NCBI GenBank assembly: GCA_009746045.1
Contig: RPFO01000072.1
Span: 3,198,823-3,262,822, forward strand
Reading direction: 5' to 3'
From: Mesostigma viride
Lineage: Eukaryota > Streptophyta > Mesostigmatophyceae > Mesostigmatales > Mesostigmataceae
Length of the DNA: 64,000 bases
Of this stretch, positions 10,398-20,695 are shown piece by piece (the first letter of the stretch is position 1; each line of letters starts with the position of its first letter). A program made the translations under genes and the position numbers. The notes under the pieces are model-generated. The model was not told the origin of the DNA. It saw only the letters and a program-made list of their open reading frames with translations, and searched no databases.

Positions 10398-12343
10398 ACG
10401 GGATGGCACTGGATAATTCCGCTCCGCCGGAATCATCGTTCGTGAGATGTACTCGATGGGCTGAAGGCCCTTGCCTTGGTCCTGCAGGAGAACACCCCCG
10501 ATGGCCACCTTGCTGGCGTCCGTAGCCACGACGAAAGGAAGGGCCGGGTCCGGCAGGATAAGGACTGGCGCTGTGGTGAGGTGGCGCTTGAGCGCCTCGA
10601 ACGCCTGTTGGCACTGCTCAGCCCAAAGGAACGGAGTACCCTTTTTGAGAAGAGCATTGATCGGGGCGGCGATGGTGGCGAACCGCGGGATGAACCGGCG
10701 GTAGTAAGATGCCAATCCCAGGAAGCTGCGGACTCCTTTCACGTCCGTAGGGACAGGCCATTGCTGGACTGACTCGATCTTCTCAGGGTCGGTCGCGATG
10801 CCGTCCGCGGACAGGGTATGACCTAGAAACGGTACGCAGCGGCCGGCGCGCACCTTGGCCTTCCGCGCCGAAAGGTGCTCATCCTCCATGATCTGCAGCA
10901 CGGCGTCCACATCCTCCAGGTGCTCCTCGAACGTCTTGGAGTACACCAGGATGTCGTCCAGATACGCCAGCGCGCACGTGCGCTTGTAGGTCCAGGGCGG
11001 GCGCGCTCCCTTCTGCGGGTCCGCCAGGTCCTGAGAGACCTGCGGCAGGTGGGCTGTACCCATCACCGGACGGAGGATGTCATTCATCAGCATCTGGAAG
11101 GACGCGGGCGAGTTACACAGCCCCATTGCCGCCACCCGAAACTGATAGTGACCGAAGGGCGTAGCGAACGCGGTCTTGTGGCAGTCTTCTGGCGCGATGC
11201 GCAGCTGCCAAAACCCGTCCGCACAGTCGATGACGGTGAAACACGTCGCCCCCTGGACACGGTTGAAGATGTCGTCGATCCGCGTAGAGGATACCGGGAC
11301 TTGACGGTGATAGCGTTCAGCTTCCGGTAGTCAGTCACCAGACGCCACTTGCCTCCTGGCTTGGGAACGAGCAGCACGCCCGCTGAGAAGGGGCTGTTGC
11401 TGGGTTCAATGAGCCCAGCGTCGAGTAGTGAGATGAGGATCTTCTTGAGCTCCACCAGCTCGACTGGGCCCATGCGGTACATGGGAGACACAGTAGGCCC
11501 GGAACCCTCATGGAGCTGGACACGATGTAACACCGACCGATTGGGAGGGAACTGGGGGGTGCGATCGGCGAAGAGGGCAGTGCGCTTCTCCAGGACGGCA
11601 TTGAACCGCGCCAGCTCGTCCGGTGTGAACCCAGCACCAATCTCGTTAAGCAGAGCCTGAGTGCTGTCCAGGTCTATGCGATACATCGCGTACTCCTTGC
11701 CCTTCCGGAGCTGGCGCGCCAGCGTCTTGCTACTCATCAGGATCTGGGACGCTGGTCGGGGCCCGTCCGCCGAGCGCTCGTGTGTAATGTTATGGACCTC
11801 CGCGGCCTGTGCCCTATACTCGCTGTCTGGGCACCAGAAGGAACCATCCGGAAACCAAACCACCCGCCGGCGCACACTGATGTCCACATCCTGCTTGTCC
11901 AGCCAGTCCACTCCAATGATGATGTCGGCAGCGCCTAACGGCGCAATAGTCGCCACCAGGTCCACCGGCGTGCCCTGCAGTACACCCTTGATGTCTGCTA
12001 GGCCCGGCGATTGGTGTCGCCGACCGTCGGAATAGGTGACATATACTGCCGTGGTGTGAGGTCGGGGTACCAGGCCCAGCCGACGCACCAGGGCCTCATT
12101 GATGAAGGACGTGGAGGCGCCGGTGTCGACCAGGAACTTCACATCCATGATCGTTTTCTCCTTCAAATACGGATCAAGGACGGTGGGAGGGACCAGTAAC
12201 CCTCCGCTGAAAAGAAACAGATGCCGCGAATCTCCTTGAGATGCACGCGCCGCCGGTTGGGTGGCGCGTCTGCGGCCACGTTATTGACGTCTACCTCTAC
12301 TCTAATTGACTCCGCGTCTGGGCTACCATCTGATTTTTCTACC
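10398..12343 (-). pseudogene. Gypsy-1 pol, 5' part: protease, reverse transcriptase, RNase H N-terminus (frameshifted)
   Basis: The protease shows the canonical VDTGAS near 12125. The RT follows with FSAGVLLVPKPGGKWRLVTD, then a frame change near 11293, where one base appears to be missing between YPL and IDDIF. The frame from 11135 carries MAAMGLCNSPASFQ and the catalytic YLDDILVYSK, then the RNase H start (FVVATDASKVAIGGVL). The frame ends at 10389 inside the TIR insertion, which should continue in the 9628-7453 frame. One frameshift and one insertion prevent a complete Pol from this copy. Each block is well conserved, so the damage is recent or artefactual. Confidence 0.9.
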
Positions 12344-14290
12344 CTATCCCCTACCCCGGGACCCAAGCCCATGGGCAGGGCTACTACTCCCGAGGAGCGG
12401 TGGGACGGGAGGCCGCCTCGCCCGACCACCCGCCCTCTTCCCCCCCTCCTCCTCCGTCAGCCCCCTCCTCGTCGTCATACTCGTAGCCAGCCACCGCCTG
12501 CGTTTGGCCGGAAGAGGAGGACTGTCGCCGCGCCTCAATCTCGTTGACCGCGCGCAACACACCCTTGGTAGAGCTGATCGCGGGGGTCGCGGCTGCTGGT
12601 ACTGCGTCGGGACCTGTCTGGCGTGCTGCAGGCGAGCCGCACGCTCACCCGCGTTGCGGGGTCGGTCCCGAGGGCCGGAGGAGTCGGGGCGGCTGCCGAA
12701 GGCCGGGCCGGAGAAACGAACGCTGGGTGTCCCTTCTCCTGCCCCGCGACCGGCGTTCTTGCCCCGAAGCTTGGGGCAGTCGCGCTTGAGGTGCCCCACC
12801 TCACTGCACATGAAGCAGCGCGCCTTGCTAGCATCGATCGCGTTAACGCCAAGGTCAGTGTAGCCATCATCAGGGTCGTCGGGGTACTCCTCCTCCTCCT
12901 CGCCGGTGAGCTCCGTAGAGTACATCTGGTTCACCCGTCGCGGACCTGCAGTGGCTGACCTGAAGAAACGGCGCACCGAGGGTGCGCGCCCGCGAGACAC
13001 CACGTCGGCCACCTGCAGAAGGTATCTCTGGATATTCAGGATGTCCCACTCCTTCCAGGGGACCTCAGCGTAGTGTTTGAATACCTCGTCCTGCAGCTCG
13101 GGGCTGAGCGCCTCGATGAATCTGATCTTGTACTCGTACCAGGTCATGTCGGTTAGATAAGCGGCGCTGGACTCAAACTTGGACAGAAACTCGCGATATG
13201 GGGTGGTCCCCTGGCGCAGCTTGCCGAAAGCGATCCGCTCGTGGAGCTCCGCGTCTGGGGGTATCAGCTTGCGGCGCACCCGGTCCATCAGCTCCTCCAC
13301 GGTTTGCGGGTATGACTGGGATGCGATGCTCTCACAGTTCAGGATGCTCACCACCGAGGGGTCCATGCAGGTGTTAACCACATGTGGGATCAAATCGCAG
13401 GTGGCCAGTTCCCAGCTGTTGTGATTGCACCAAACGGTATACTGCTGTTGCCACATGCGTCCCCATTCGTCGACCTCTCGCGGTTTCATATCCGCGTGCA
13501 GCTTGGGTACATTCTTGAAGGTAGGCATCGGTGGGGCCTTTACCGTGTTAAGCTTAGGCCCCCGACCTCTCTGTAGGAGATGGAGCCGAATGTTGGAGGC
13601 TGCGACCGCGGGAGAGATCCGGATCTGTCCGGTGTGCCGTGTGTCCGGCGCACCTGTACCGACGAGGGGTGTTCGTACCCCGGGTCATCCAGTGCCACCC
13701 TGCTGAAACTGAGGTTGCCAGCAGGCGCAGGCGAGGGGACCACGCTTCGGTCAAGCACCCGTGGGCGCTGCGGTTGAGGTGCCGGGCGCTGGGCTGGCGT
13801 GTGAGCCTCCTCGTCGCGGGTGGTGACACTGCTCCGGGTCTCCTCTGGGCTGGTCCGTGGTCTATGAGTACCAACGGGCGGGCCCTGCGTGACAGATCCC
13901 TCGTCCGCCTCGTTAGTCCCTCCAGGTCATCGAACTCGCCATCTGCCCCTGGGACCTCCCCTTCCTCGTCCGAATACCATAGCGCCGTGGGTAACAGGGA
14001 CGTGCTGCCGAAGGACACTCTGCGTCTGCCCCGGTGTGGGGGACCCGGTGGATGTCCCTGGGGCCGCCCCCGACCTGCCCAAGGATGCGTTGGCCGCCCG
14101 GTGCCTGGCTGCTGCTGGCGGTAGTGCAGGGTATCTCCATTCTCGTCTCCCTGCTGCTCTGGATCCGGTGGTAGCCATTGTGGTCTCGTCTGGGGTTGGT
14201 GCTGCTGCATCCGGGGTTGCTGCTGTTGCCATTGCTGTTGTGGTGACCGTTGCTGCTGCTGATGCTGCCTCTGCTGTTGCTGCTGCTGCG

Positions 14291-14336
<46 letters not shown>

Positions 14337-14349
14337 TTGCTGTTGCTGT

Positions 14350-14402
<53 letters not shown>

Positions 14403-14702
14403 CGGTTGCTGCTGCTGCTGGTACTCTGGGAGCCTCTCTCGGTCGTTCCTGTCATCTCCCTGCCTGGTTAAGGCGTCTATATTGTCCCCATCCGCTGGGG
14501 AGCTAGGTCTGGATCGTAGGGAGCCTTCCACAGGTCTCTCCATGACCTCACCTGTACCTGTCTCTACTTGTGGTGGTACCTCTAGCCCTTCTGTACCGTG
14601 CTCGTGGTTGTCTACCGGTTCTATCTCTCTATTATCTGGGTCTCTCTCCCTAAGCTCGTCTTCTGTCTCTCTGGCGTTCCTTGTTTGGTACCGTGTTGGC
14701 AT
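12344..14702 (-). pseudogene. Gypsy-1 gag with poly-Gln region and CCHC zinc knuckle (frameshifted)
   Basis: The ATG at 14702 opens a frame that begins MPTRYQTRNARETEDE, runs into a long poly-Gln stretch encoded at 14260-14430, and loses frame near 13913. The capsid-like core follows from 13528 (EWGRMWQQQYTVWCNH), then one zinc knuckle CFMCSEVGHLKRDC near 12800. A further shift lies near 13555 and another downstream of the knuckle near 12600. The paralogous gag at 54506-55907 is continuous through the 13555 site, which shows that one base is missing here. By family knowledge it forms the particle and binds element RNA. Confidence 0.88.
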
Positions 14703-14829
14703 GGTGCTCGTACCGGTACCTTACACAGCAGGCATCACCTCCCCAGGAAGAAGAGAGAGAGAAAGAGCAACCACGTGCTATGGATCTATAGATATAGAAT
14801 CTAGTATCACTTCCTAGTAATAGTATCCT

Positions 14830-15168
14830 CTACTGTTTGCTAGGGCCAATGGTCAGCTGAGAGAAGGTAACTGTAACTGCTGTCCCCTCCCCCTGGCTGC
14901 TGAGCGTGGGTGGCTTGGAGCATTCACGAGTGATGTGCATCCCCTCAGGCAATGGCATATGTTCCCTAACAAACCTATCTGCATCTGCAATGTTATCAAA
15001 CCCTTTCCACTTAGCACTAGAGCCTTGGGACAATATCTTATCTTTTATGTGTTCCTCACAAGTCTTCCAGCTGTAGAATATAGCAGGTCTACCCTTATCC
15101 CCGTCGTGAGCTACTGCATAGTAAGGATATCCAGACTGTCCACCCTTGTTTATTTTACGTCGGGGCAT
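14830..15168 (-). CDS. Small ORF resembling the RNase H1 N-terminal / viroplasmin domain
   Basis: The 112-codon ORF has a real ATG at 15168 and a stop at 14830. Residues 15-70 match the hybrid-binding N-terminal fold of RNase H1 and the viroplasmin family by pattern: YYAVAHDGDKG, an aromatic before SWKTCEEHI, then KWKGFDNIADADRF with spaced hydrophobics. Family knowledge says such modules bind RNA/DNA hybrids or dsRNA. It lies between LTR/leader and gag on the same strand, about 130 bases upstream of the gag ATG. The same ORF is present in gypsy-2 (45040-46930 interrupted, and 53647-53787), so it is a stable part of this lineage. The domain call is by eye. Confidence 0.65.
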   Translation of the reverse strand: MPRRKINKGGQSGYPYYAVAHDGDKGRPAIFYSWKTCEEHIKDKILSQGSSAKWKGFDNIADADRFVREHMPLPEGMHITRECSKPPTLSSQGEGTAVTVTFSQLTIGPSKQ

Positions 15169-15587
15169 GTTACATCATAGTCTGGCAGCGGCTTGCAAGC
15201 AGGAGAGAAAGGGGAAACCCAGGCTACCTCTAATGCAGTGACCTTAAACAAACGAGGAGAGAGCACGGAGTGTAGTACAGCACACGCCCCCAGCCATCCG
15301 CGGCAAAGAGGCTATACAACGATTACACGGAGGTAAACACCGTCAACACAGTCGGCAACAGCCAGACGGTATTCACCCCCACAACATGTAAAACAACGAA
15401 TGGTTGTCGTCCGCAACTTCCATTCGAACCAACGACATTCACACCCTATAGAGGCACAACGTATAACGAGAACCCCTACGCGTGCGAACCCGGAGAGGAA
15501 GCGAGCATGCCAGCTAGCCTTCCACAGGCATAGCTTGTATCCTATCTAGGGGACGCACCATAATCGATGACGTTAAATCCTCCTGAG

Positions 15588-15792
15588 CTGGCCGCCACCC
15601 GGTGTCGTTGAAGGCAAGCCCTGGCCGCCACTAGGTGTCGTTGAAAGCAGGAGAGCTGAACGCTATCGTTTACAGCACCTCACCACAGGACTATTGCTAG
15701 CCCCGCCGAGTATCCCAGACTGGCCGCTTGCTGGCTAGGTCGTCGTTGAATCCCTTTACGGGCTGGCCGCCGACCAGTCAGCAGTCGTTGAA
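15588..15792 (-). repeat. Four imperfect leader repeats of gypsy-1
   Basis: Copies at about 15588-15612, 15621-15645, 15720-15750 and 15763-15792 share CTGGCCGCC near one end and TCGTTGAA near the other. They lie in the untranslated leader between the primer-binding site and the first ORF. The gypsy-2 leader keeps the same set (about 42970-43190), so they are conserved within the family. Confidence 0.7.
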
Positions 15793-15886
15793 TTCCGGAA
15801 CCTCTACCTACGTCAAACTCAGCCTTGGTATCCTAATTGGCTCACTAACCCTCTCCGCGAGAGTTAGCTAACCTTTCCAGCACATT

Positions 15887-15900
15887 TCCTCCGATAACCA
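15887..15900 (-). other. Gypsy-1 primer-binding site candidate
   Basis: On the minus strand, one base after the 5' LTR, the sequence reads TGGTTATCGGAGG. It resembles the initiator-Met type TGGTATCAGAG with an extra T. Gypsy-2 has the same bases at 42866-42877. Confidence 0.65.
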
Positions 15901-15901
15901 G

Positions 15902-16483
15902 TGTTACGTCCCGGCCCAGACTCACCTAGCCTGAGCTACGTAGCGAAAGACCCTTCTTGCCGGAATTAGGAATAATCCAAGATAGCCTAAAGTAGGTTGC
16001 GCTTCACGACGTGAGTCGTGAGATATCTGGCATCACGGCTTAATGCCAAGCTAATTAGTTCACACTTATAATGGCTAGCAATACCAATTACAAATGGATA
16101 ATGCCCCGGGCTCAATGTGTAGGCGTATTCGCACTTATCAATCATTAAACCAAGAGGACGAGACTCTCGTCCTCGGACCAATTTAACCTAGGTTGATTGC
16201 GGCGCAGATACATGCCAATTTCCCTGGACCAATCCAAGCCAAACATTCCACGTAGGATCCGGGCCGACATCGACCCTCAACTACAGGATCCACGCCTAGT
16301 ACTACGAATGGACTCAGAACTGACGCGGCGCCACCGCACCGGTTCCTAAAAGGGCAACCTAGGACCAAAATAACTAGTCCAATTCACACAAGAGTCAATG
16401 TCCATAAAACTTAGTACAACGGCCACAAGGCCTTAGTAATTTATTCCATTGTTACGTCCGACCTAAAGGGCCGGGACGTAACA
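15902..16483 (-). repeat. Gypsy-1 5' LTR
   Basis: This 582-bp LTR matches 4018-4599 throughout as far as I can see. It is followed by the target duplication GCCTG at 16484-16488. Confidence 0.95.
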
Positions 16484-17756
16484 GCCTGGCACGGTTTACG
16501 CCATTACAGGGCCCTGTGGCGCAAGCTAGAGAAACAGGACCTCGATTGCATTAGTTTATAATTTAAGGTCCTGGTCTTCCCGGCTGTTCTTACGTACTGG
16601 GCCGAGACGTGGACCCTCACCGCCAACCTTGCCAGAAAGCTGGACGGCGCGGTCACCAACATGCTGCAGTCAATTTTCCGTGCATTACTAGGATACGCTG
16701 CTCATGTCCGCAACTGAGGAGGACTTGTACCTCGGCATGCCACTTATCACCAGCACCATCAAGCAGCGACGCCTGCAGCTAGTAGGGCACTTAGCTCGCA
16801 CCAACCAGGTAGACACCTCACGTGGCCCCTCGCTGTGCAGGGCTGCACCCCGCCGCTCATCCGGGCATGCAGGCACCTCCTCACGTGGCCGGCCGAGCCC
16901 AGCCAGGTTAGACGCCGCAACCTTGGCCCGCACCTTCAAAGAGCAGCTCGCAGAGGACATGGGGGGCCTAGGCCTCTCCGTGATTTGGAAAAAGATGATG
17001 GACAAGGCTAGCTAAGTGGGCTCATGTCATAGAGGACATGCAACAATCCCCCTGCAGCGGGGAAGCTGCGCGTTTGCACACGTGGGCATGCATGCTAGAC
17101 AAGACCCCTAGGGTCGCAGGCACCATAGATATAGAGTAGGACTGTTTTTGTAGATAGCAAGTAGACCGGTAGGATCGCATTTACCCATCCATCCATCCAT
17201 CCATCCATCCATCCATCCATCCATCCATCCATCCATCCATCCATCCATCCATCCATCCATCCATCCATCCATCCATCCATCCATCCATCCATCCATCCAT
17301 CCATCCATCCATCCATCCATCCATCCATCCATCCATCCATCCATCCATCCATCCATCCATCCATCCATCCATCCATCCATCCATCCATCCATCCATCCAT
17401 CCATCCATCCATCCATCCATCCATCCATCCATCCATCCATCCATCCATCCATCCATCCATCCATCCATCCATCCATCCATCCATCCATCCATCCATCCAT
17501 CCATCCATCCATCCATCCATCCATCCATCCATCCATCCATCCATCCATCCATCCATCCATCCATCCATCCATCCATCTGATCCATCCATCCATCCATCCA
17601 TCCATCCATCCATCCATCCATATCCATCCATCCATCCATCCATCCATCCATCCATCCATCCATCCATCCATCCATCCATCCATCCATCCATCCATCGGGG
17701 TTCATGCTCCGTGACTCCCCAACGGGAGCACGAGTTATTAATTAATTAATCAATTA
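16484..17756 (+). pseudogene. LINE-D, right half: RT C-terminal region and 3'UTR
   Basis: This continues the LINE cut by gypsy-1. Recognisable blocks are FKVLV...AVLTYWAETWTLTANLARKLDGAV and, after stops, RNLGRTFKEQLAEDMGGLGL. The coding part ends near 17014 and a 3'UTR follows with the (CCAT)n array, the 3' stem-loop (17711-17731) and the tail ATTAATTAATTAATC. Multiple stops make it a pseudogene. The copies at 2597-2878 and 33541-35526 share this 3' end. Confidence 0.85.
17185..17696 (+). repeat. (CCAT)n microsatellite, about 128 units
   Basis: The array is 512 bp of CCAT with only two small interruptions (CTGAT near 17577, TAT near 17620). It lies inside the LINE-D 3'UTR at the place where the related copies have only 2-4 units. 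The apparent WMDG-repeat proteins on the minus strand are artefacts of the repeat. Confidence 0.97.
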
Positions 17757-17760
17757 ATAC
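17711..17760 (+). other. LINE-D 3' stem-loop and TTAA-type tail
   Basis: In the LINE sense the order is GTG, bulged A, CTCCC, loop CAAC, GGGAG, CAC, followed by TTATTAATTAATTAATC. It is the presumed RT recognition end. Equivalent structures end LINE-E, LINE-A and family F. Confidence 0.75.
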
Positions 17761-18032
17761 CGTTCCCTGCTTCTCGGTGTACTGATTGAAGGTAAGGGTC
17801 GATGGTACCTTGGCACGGGTACCACAGAGTTTCGAGGTTCACTCCTGTGTAACACGTTAAAAACCTCTTAACCCTTCAACCGTCCTCGTGCCGATTTTTT
17901 ACTGCGAGTTTTCCTCATGCCTCACGTTCTGCACGAGTTTGTGCGCCCTGTAGGGATTTGGCAAGAAGGTTTTGGCGGGAACCAAAGTTCTAGACCACTG
18001 AAAAGATCTAGATTCACTCTATCTGTAGGACA
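17761..18032. other. Unassigned spacer
   Basis: I recognise no ORF or repeat between the LINE-D tail and the first family F copy. Confidence 0.5.
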
Positions 18033-18328
18033 CTTCTTAATAAATTAAGAACATATAACTCCGTTGGGAGCTTATGTAACTCATAGCCCTGAGAGGGGGC
18101 ATATATGGTTTGTAATACATTCTGAGCTACAACCTGCAGCCTGCAGGTGGGGGGATGTAAACCGCCACCTACTCGGGATGCACAAGGTGCACACAGTGCA
18201 CTGGTCACCATGATGTATCATACCTAAGAAGGCGTGGCATGGGGTAGAAGAAAATGATCGGGCTGGGGCGCTAGGCAATGGCTAGGGTGCATGGCATCTC
18301 AGCAGAGAGCATTGACTCTCTGCATGGG
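18033..18328 (-). mobile_element. Family F 3'-end copy, truncated
   Basis: On the minus strand this is the last ~300 bp of family F (see 20767-22431), ending at the left in the stem-loop (18057-18070) and a TTAA-type tail. It abuts the tail of the next copy. Confidence 0.75.
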
Positions 18329-18825
18329 CAATTAATTAATTAATTAGGAACATAACTCCGTTGGGAGTATATGTAGCACATAGCCCAGAGAAGGGGCATA
18401 TGTATGGCCTATCATACATTCTAAGCTATACTTCCTGCAAGGGTGGGAATGTAAACGACCCTTGCTCTAGGTGCACCAGGGCACCAGCACCACCATGCTG
18501 TCTCAGGTTCAACCCGCCTAAGGGGGGGATCCTGGCACGGGGGGGAAGATCATCATAGCTATACAAAAGCTAGAGCGTGGCATCTCAGCAGAGAGCAGCT
18601 CTCTGCATGGGCACAGCATAACTAAATAAAACTAGGCCGCATCATCTGGAGTGTGGCACATCATAGGCACACATGTACATGATTAAATAAAGCGCGTGGC
18701 TTAGCTAGGATAGTGCCTCTAGGAGGCGTACATGTACATGGCCACGGTCTATCTATTCTACACTACTACTGCTGTATTCCCCTACTTAGCTGGGGCGTCT
18801 GGAGTCGCTGGGGCCGCGGGGCATG
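18329..18825 (-). mobile_element. Family F copy: end of ORF1 and full 3'UTR
   Basis: The minus strand reads the last codons of ORF1 (ATPDAPA near 18810), then the 3'UTR shared with 22312-22431 and 29033-29480, the stem-loop (18352-18371) and a TTAATTAATTAATT tail on the left. It lacks any reverse transcriptase. Confidence 0.8.
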
Positions 18826-18938
18826 AGCAAAACATGACTAAATAAAGCTAGGCATCATTTGGTGTGGGGCTCATCATAGGCACACATGTACATGGCTAAA
18901 TAATGCTAATTCATCATCTGTATGGGGCCCATTATAAT
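18826..18938 (-). mobile_element. Family F 3'UTR fragment, left of hAT insertion
   Basis: The minus strand matches the mid 3'UTR of family F. It continues at 20696-20766 on the other side of the hAT-like element, joined at ATTATAAT. Confidence 0.7.
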
Positions 18939-20687
18939 CAGAGTGAGATCATACGCCGTATAATACGGTATAATACGGTATAATACGTAATACGCTGGCT
19001 TTGAGCGTATGATTCATACGTTATAATACGTTTTAGCGTATAATGACGTATAATACCGTATTATACCGTATGATGCCGTGTTTTCCGCGTTTTTTTTACG
19101 TTTTGCGCGGCTAGGATGCCAGAACGACAGGGCAACGATTTGAAGCCACAGATTTCGTATCTCTACTATAAGTACTGACCCGTCTGAACTTTCACAATTC
19201 GACGCGATCTTATTTTGACATTGTGGTGCACAGTGCGCGCACCGTGCGGAGGTGGCCATGGCGACGTGCGTTCCGTTAAAATATGGCTAATCCGGCGGGC
19301 GACAGGCGAAAACATTAAGCCGATGGTTAAAAGTGATGTTCTATTATGATGTTTCATAGCAAGATCTGCACTATTTGCAAATTCGCTGCCTTTGTTGGTA
19401 CAGATTTGCACGGGGGTCTCATCCAACGTCAATTTGGCCGCGATGAATAATCTAGCATGTGTGCCTGCGACGGTAGAACTCGACATTCGTGGGTTATTTT
19501 GATGCAGCAAGAGCCGTTTAGTAACGGACACCATGAAAATAACCTAAGCATCTTCGATCTGCGGCCATTTCCTGTCATTTCTAAAATGATTTCGTTCAGG
19601 CCTGCGCGATCCGCGGTTAATCCATCCATGGCTGGCTGGCTTTTCTTGCGCGCCTGGGTAGGAAATAATGCCGGCCGTGGTACGTTGATTTGCCGCATGT
19701 CACCGCCCAGTCTGTTTGCGCTCTTAATGAACCTGGCATGAAACTTTTTGCGCCGTTTCTGGGTTTTTCTTGCTATTTTGTTCTCCACTTGTTGCAGTTG
19801 TGCTATCAGATTTTCCGCAGCTTTCAATGGTTTTCCTTACGCTGCGTATGCCATGCTTCCTAAAGCTACCCAGAATTGATCGGGCAGTTATCTGGCTTTG
19901 CTACGCTTCCTGTATGGAGGTTTTCACACGGTAGACATTCTATATTGCGTAGTCAAGGACCCTAGCTGCCTGGGAGCGGCATCACCGTTGCAAGGAGCTG
20001 GCGAGCTCATAGACGCCTGTCATGCTCTTCAGCCTGCTGGAAAACAAGGTTGTTGTATGGAAGGTGAGAATATGTGAGTTACTTATCACATCCCCACCTG
20101 TTTAGCCTCCGTGGTTCCCCAACGGGGACACGAGATTAATTAATATTAATTAATTAATTCAGTTAATTAATTAATTAATGCACACCACGAGTCACACACC
20201 TGTAGTCACATGCAGCTCAGTATATTCACATAGCATCGCACCATGCAAACATACTACATGCATTAATTGTATACTACTGTAGTATTTGCGTGCATGCACA
20301 GCCACATATATATATTAAAATATATAATTACTTGCATCAAAGTGAAGGCACCCAAGTAAACATAACCAATATAAAGCCACATATATACACATACACACAA
20401 TTATGCATGCGCACGTTTACATTCTCAGTATTACATGCAATACATCGATCGTGTCCACAATATCCACCGTATAGAGTATAGCCGAGGGTAGGGCAACCTT
20501 GGATTATGTCCAAAACAGTGTTAAAAACATGTGGATTGATGGTGGGTGTCTTAAAATGTGTAAAATCAGAGTATTCTGAGTGTGTCCGTACGAAAACGTA
20601 TAATACCGTATTATACCGCATTATACCGTATTATACATTATACTCCACCGTGACCGTATAACGCGTATAACGTACGATCTCACTCTG
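18939..20687. mobile_element. Non-autonomous hAT-like DNA transposon
   Basis: The terminal inverted repeats begin CAGAGTGAGATC(A/G)TACG and are flanked by the 8-bp duplication ATTATAAT (18931-18938, 20688-20695), the size expected for hAT elements. Both subterminal regions hold repeated GTATAATACG motifs in opposite orientations. The 1.75-kb body has only short, unconvincing ORFs on the minus strand (19166-19827) and no recognisable transposase or BED zinc finger. It is inserted in a family F 3'UTR whose two halves rejoin at the duplication. The superfamily rests on ends and duplication length. Confidence 0.82.
20111..20181 (+). other. LINE 3' stem-loop and tail inside the hAT-like element
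   Basis: GTGGTTCCCCAACGGGGACAC followed by repeated TTAATTAA matches a LINE 3' end in the plus sense. Nothing recognisable as LINE coding sequence precedes it, so it is a very short truncated copy or a remnant. Confidence 0.6.
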
Positions 20688-20695
20688 ATTATAAT

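Larger units (their letters stand above)
4018..16483 (-). mobile_element. Gypsy-1: full-length Ty3/gypsy chromovirus inserted in LINE-D
   Basis: Two 582-bp LTRs (4018-4599 and 15902-16483), in which I see no difference, are bounded by TGTTACG...CGTAACA and by the 5-bp target duplication GCCTG (4013-4017, 16484-16488). On the minus strand the order is 5'LTR, primer-binding site, leader with repeats, small viroplasmin-like ORF, gag, protease-RT-RNase H, integrase with chromodomain, a long extra ORF, polypurine tract, 3'LTR. A 0.77-kb TIR element interrupts RNase H. Gag, RT and the extra ORF contain frameshifts, so this copy is probably non-autonomous unless these are assembly indels. Confidence 0.95.

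Noticed and set aside
17095-17705. Three long minus-strand reading frames of repeated WMDG
   Set aside because: They are translations of the (CCAT)n microsatellite, open in every frame because the 4-base unit has no stop.
19166-19827. Possible transposase in the hAT-like element
   Set aside because: Two short overlapping minus-strand frames lack a BED finger, RW motif or dimerisation block; no support.
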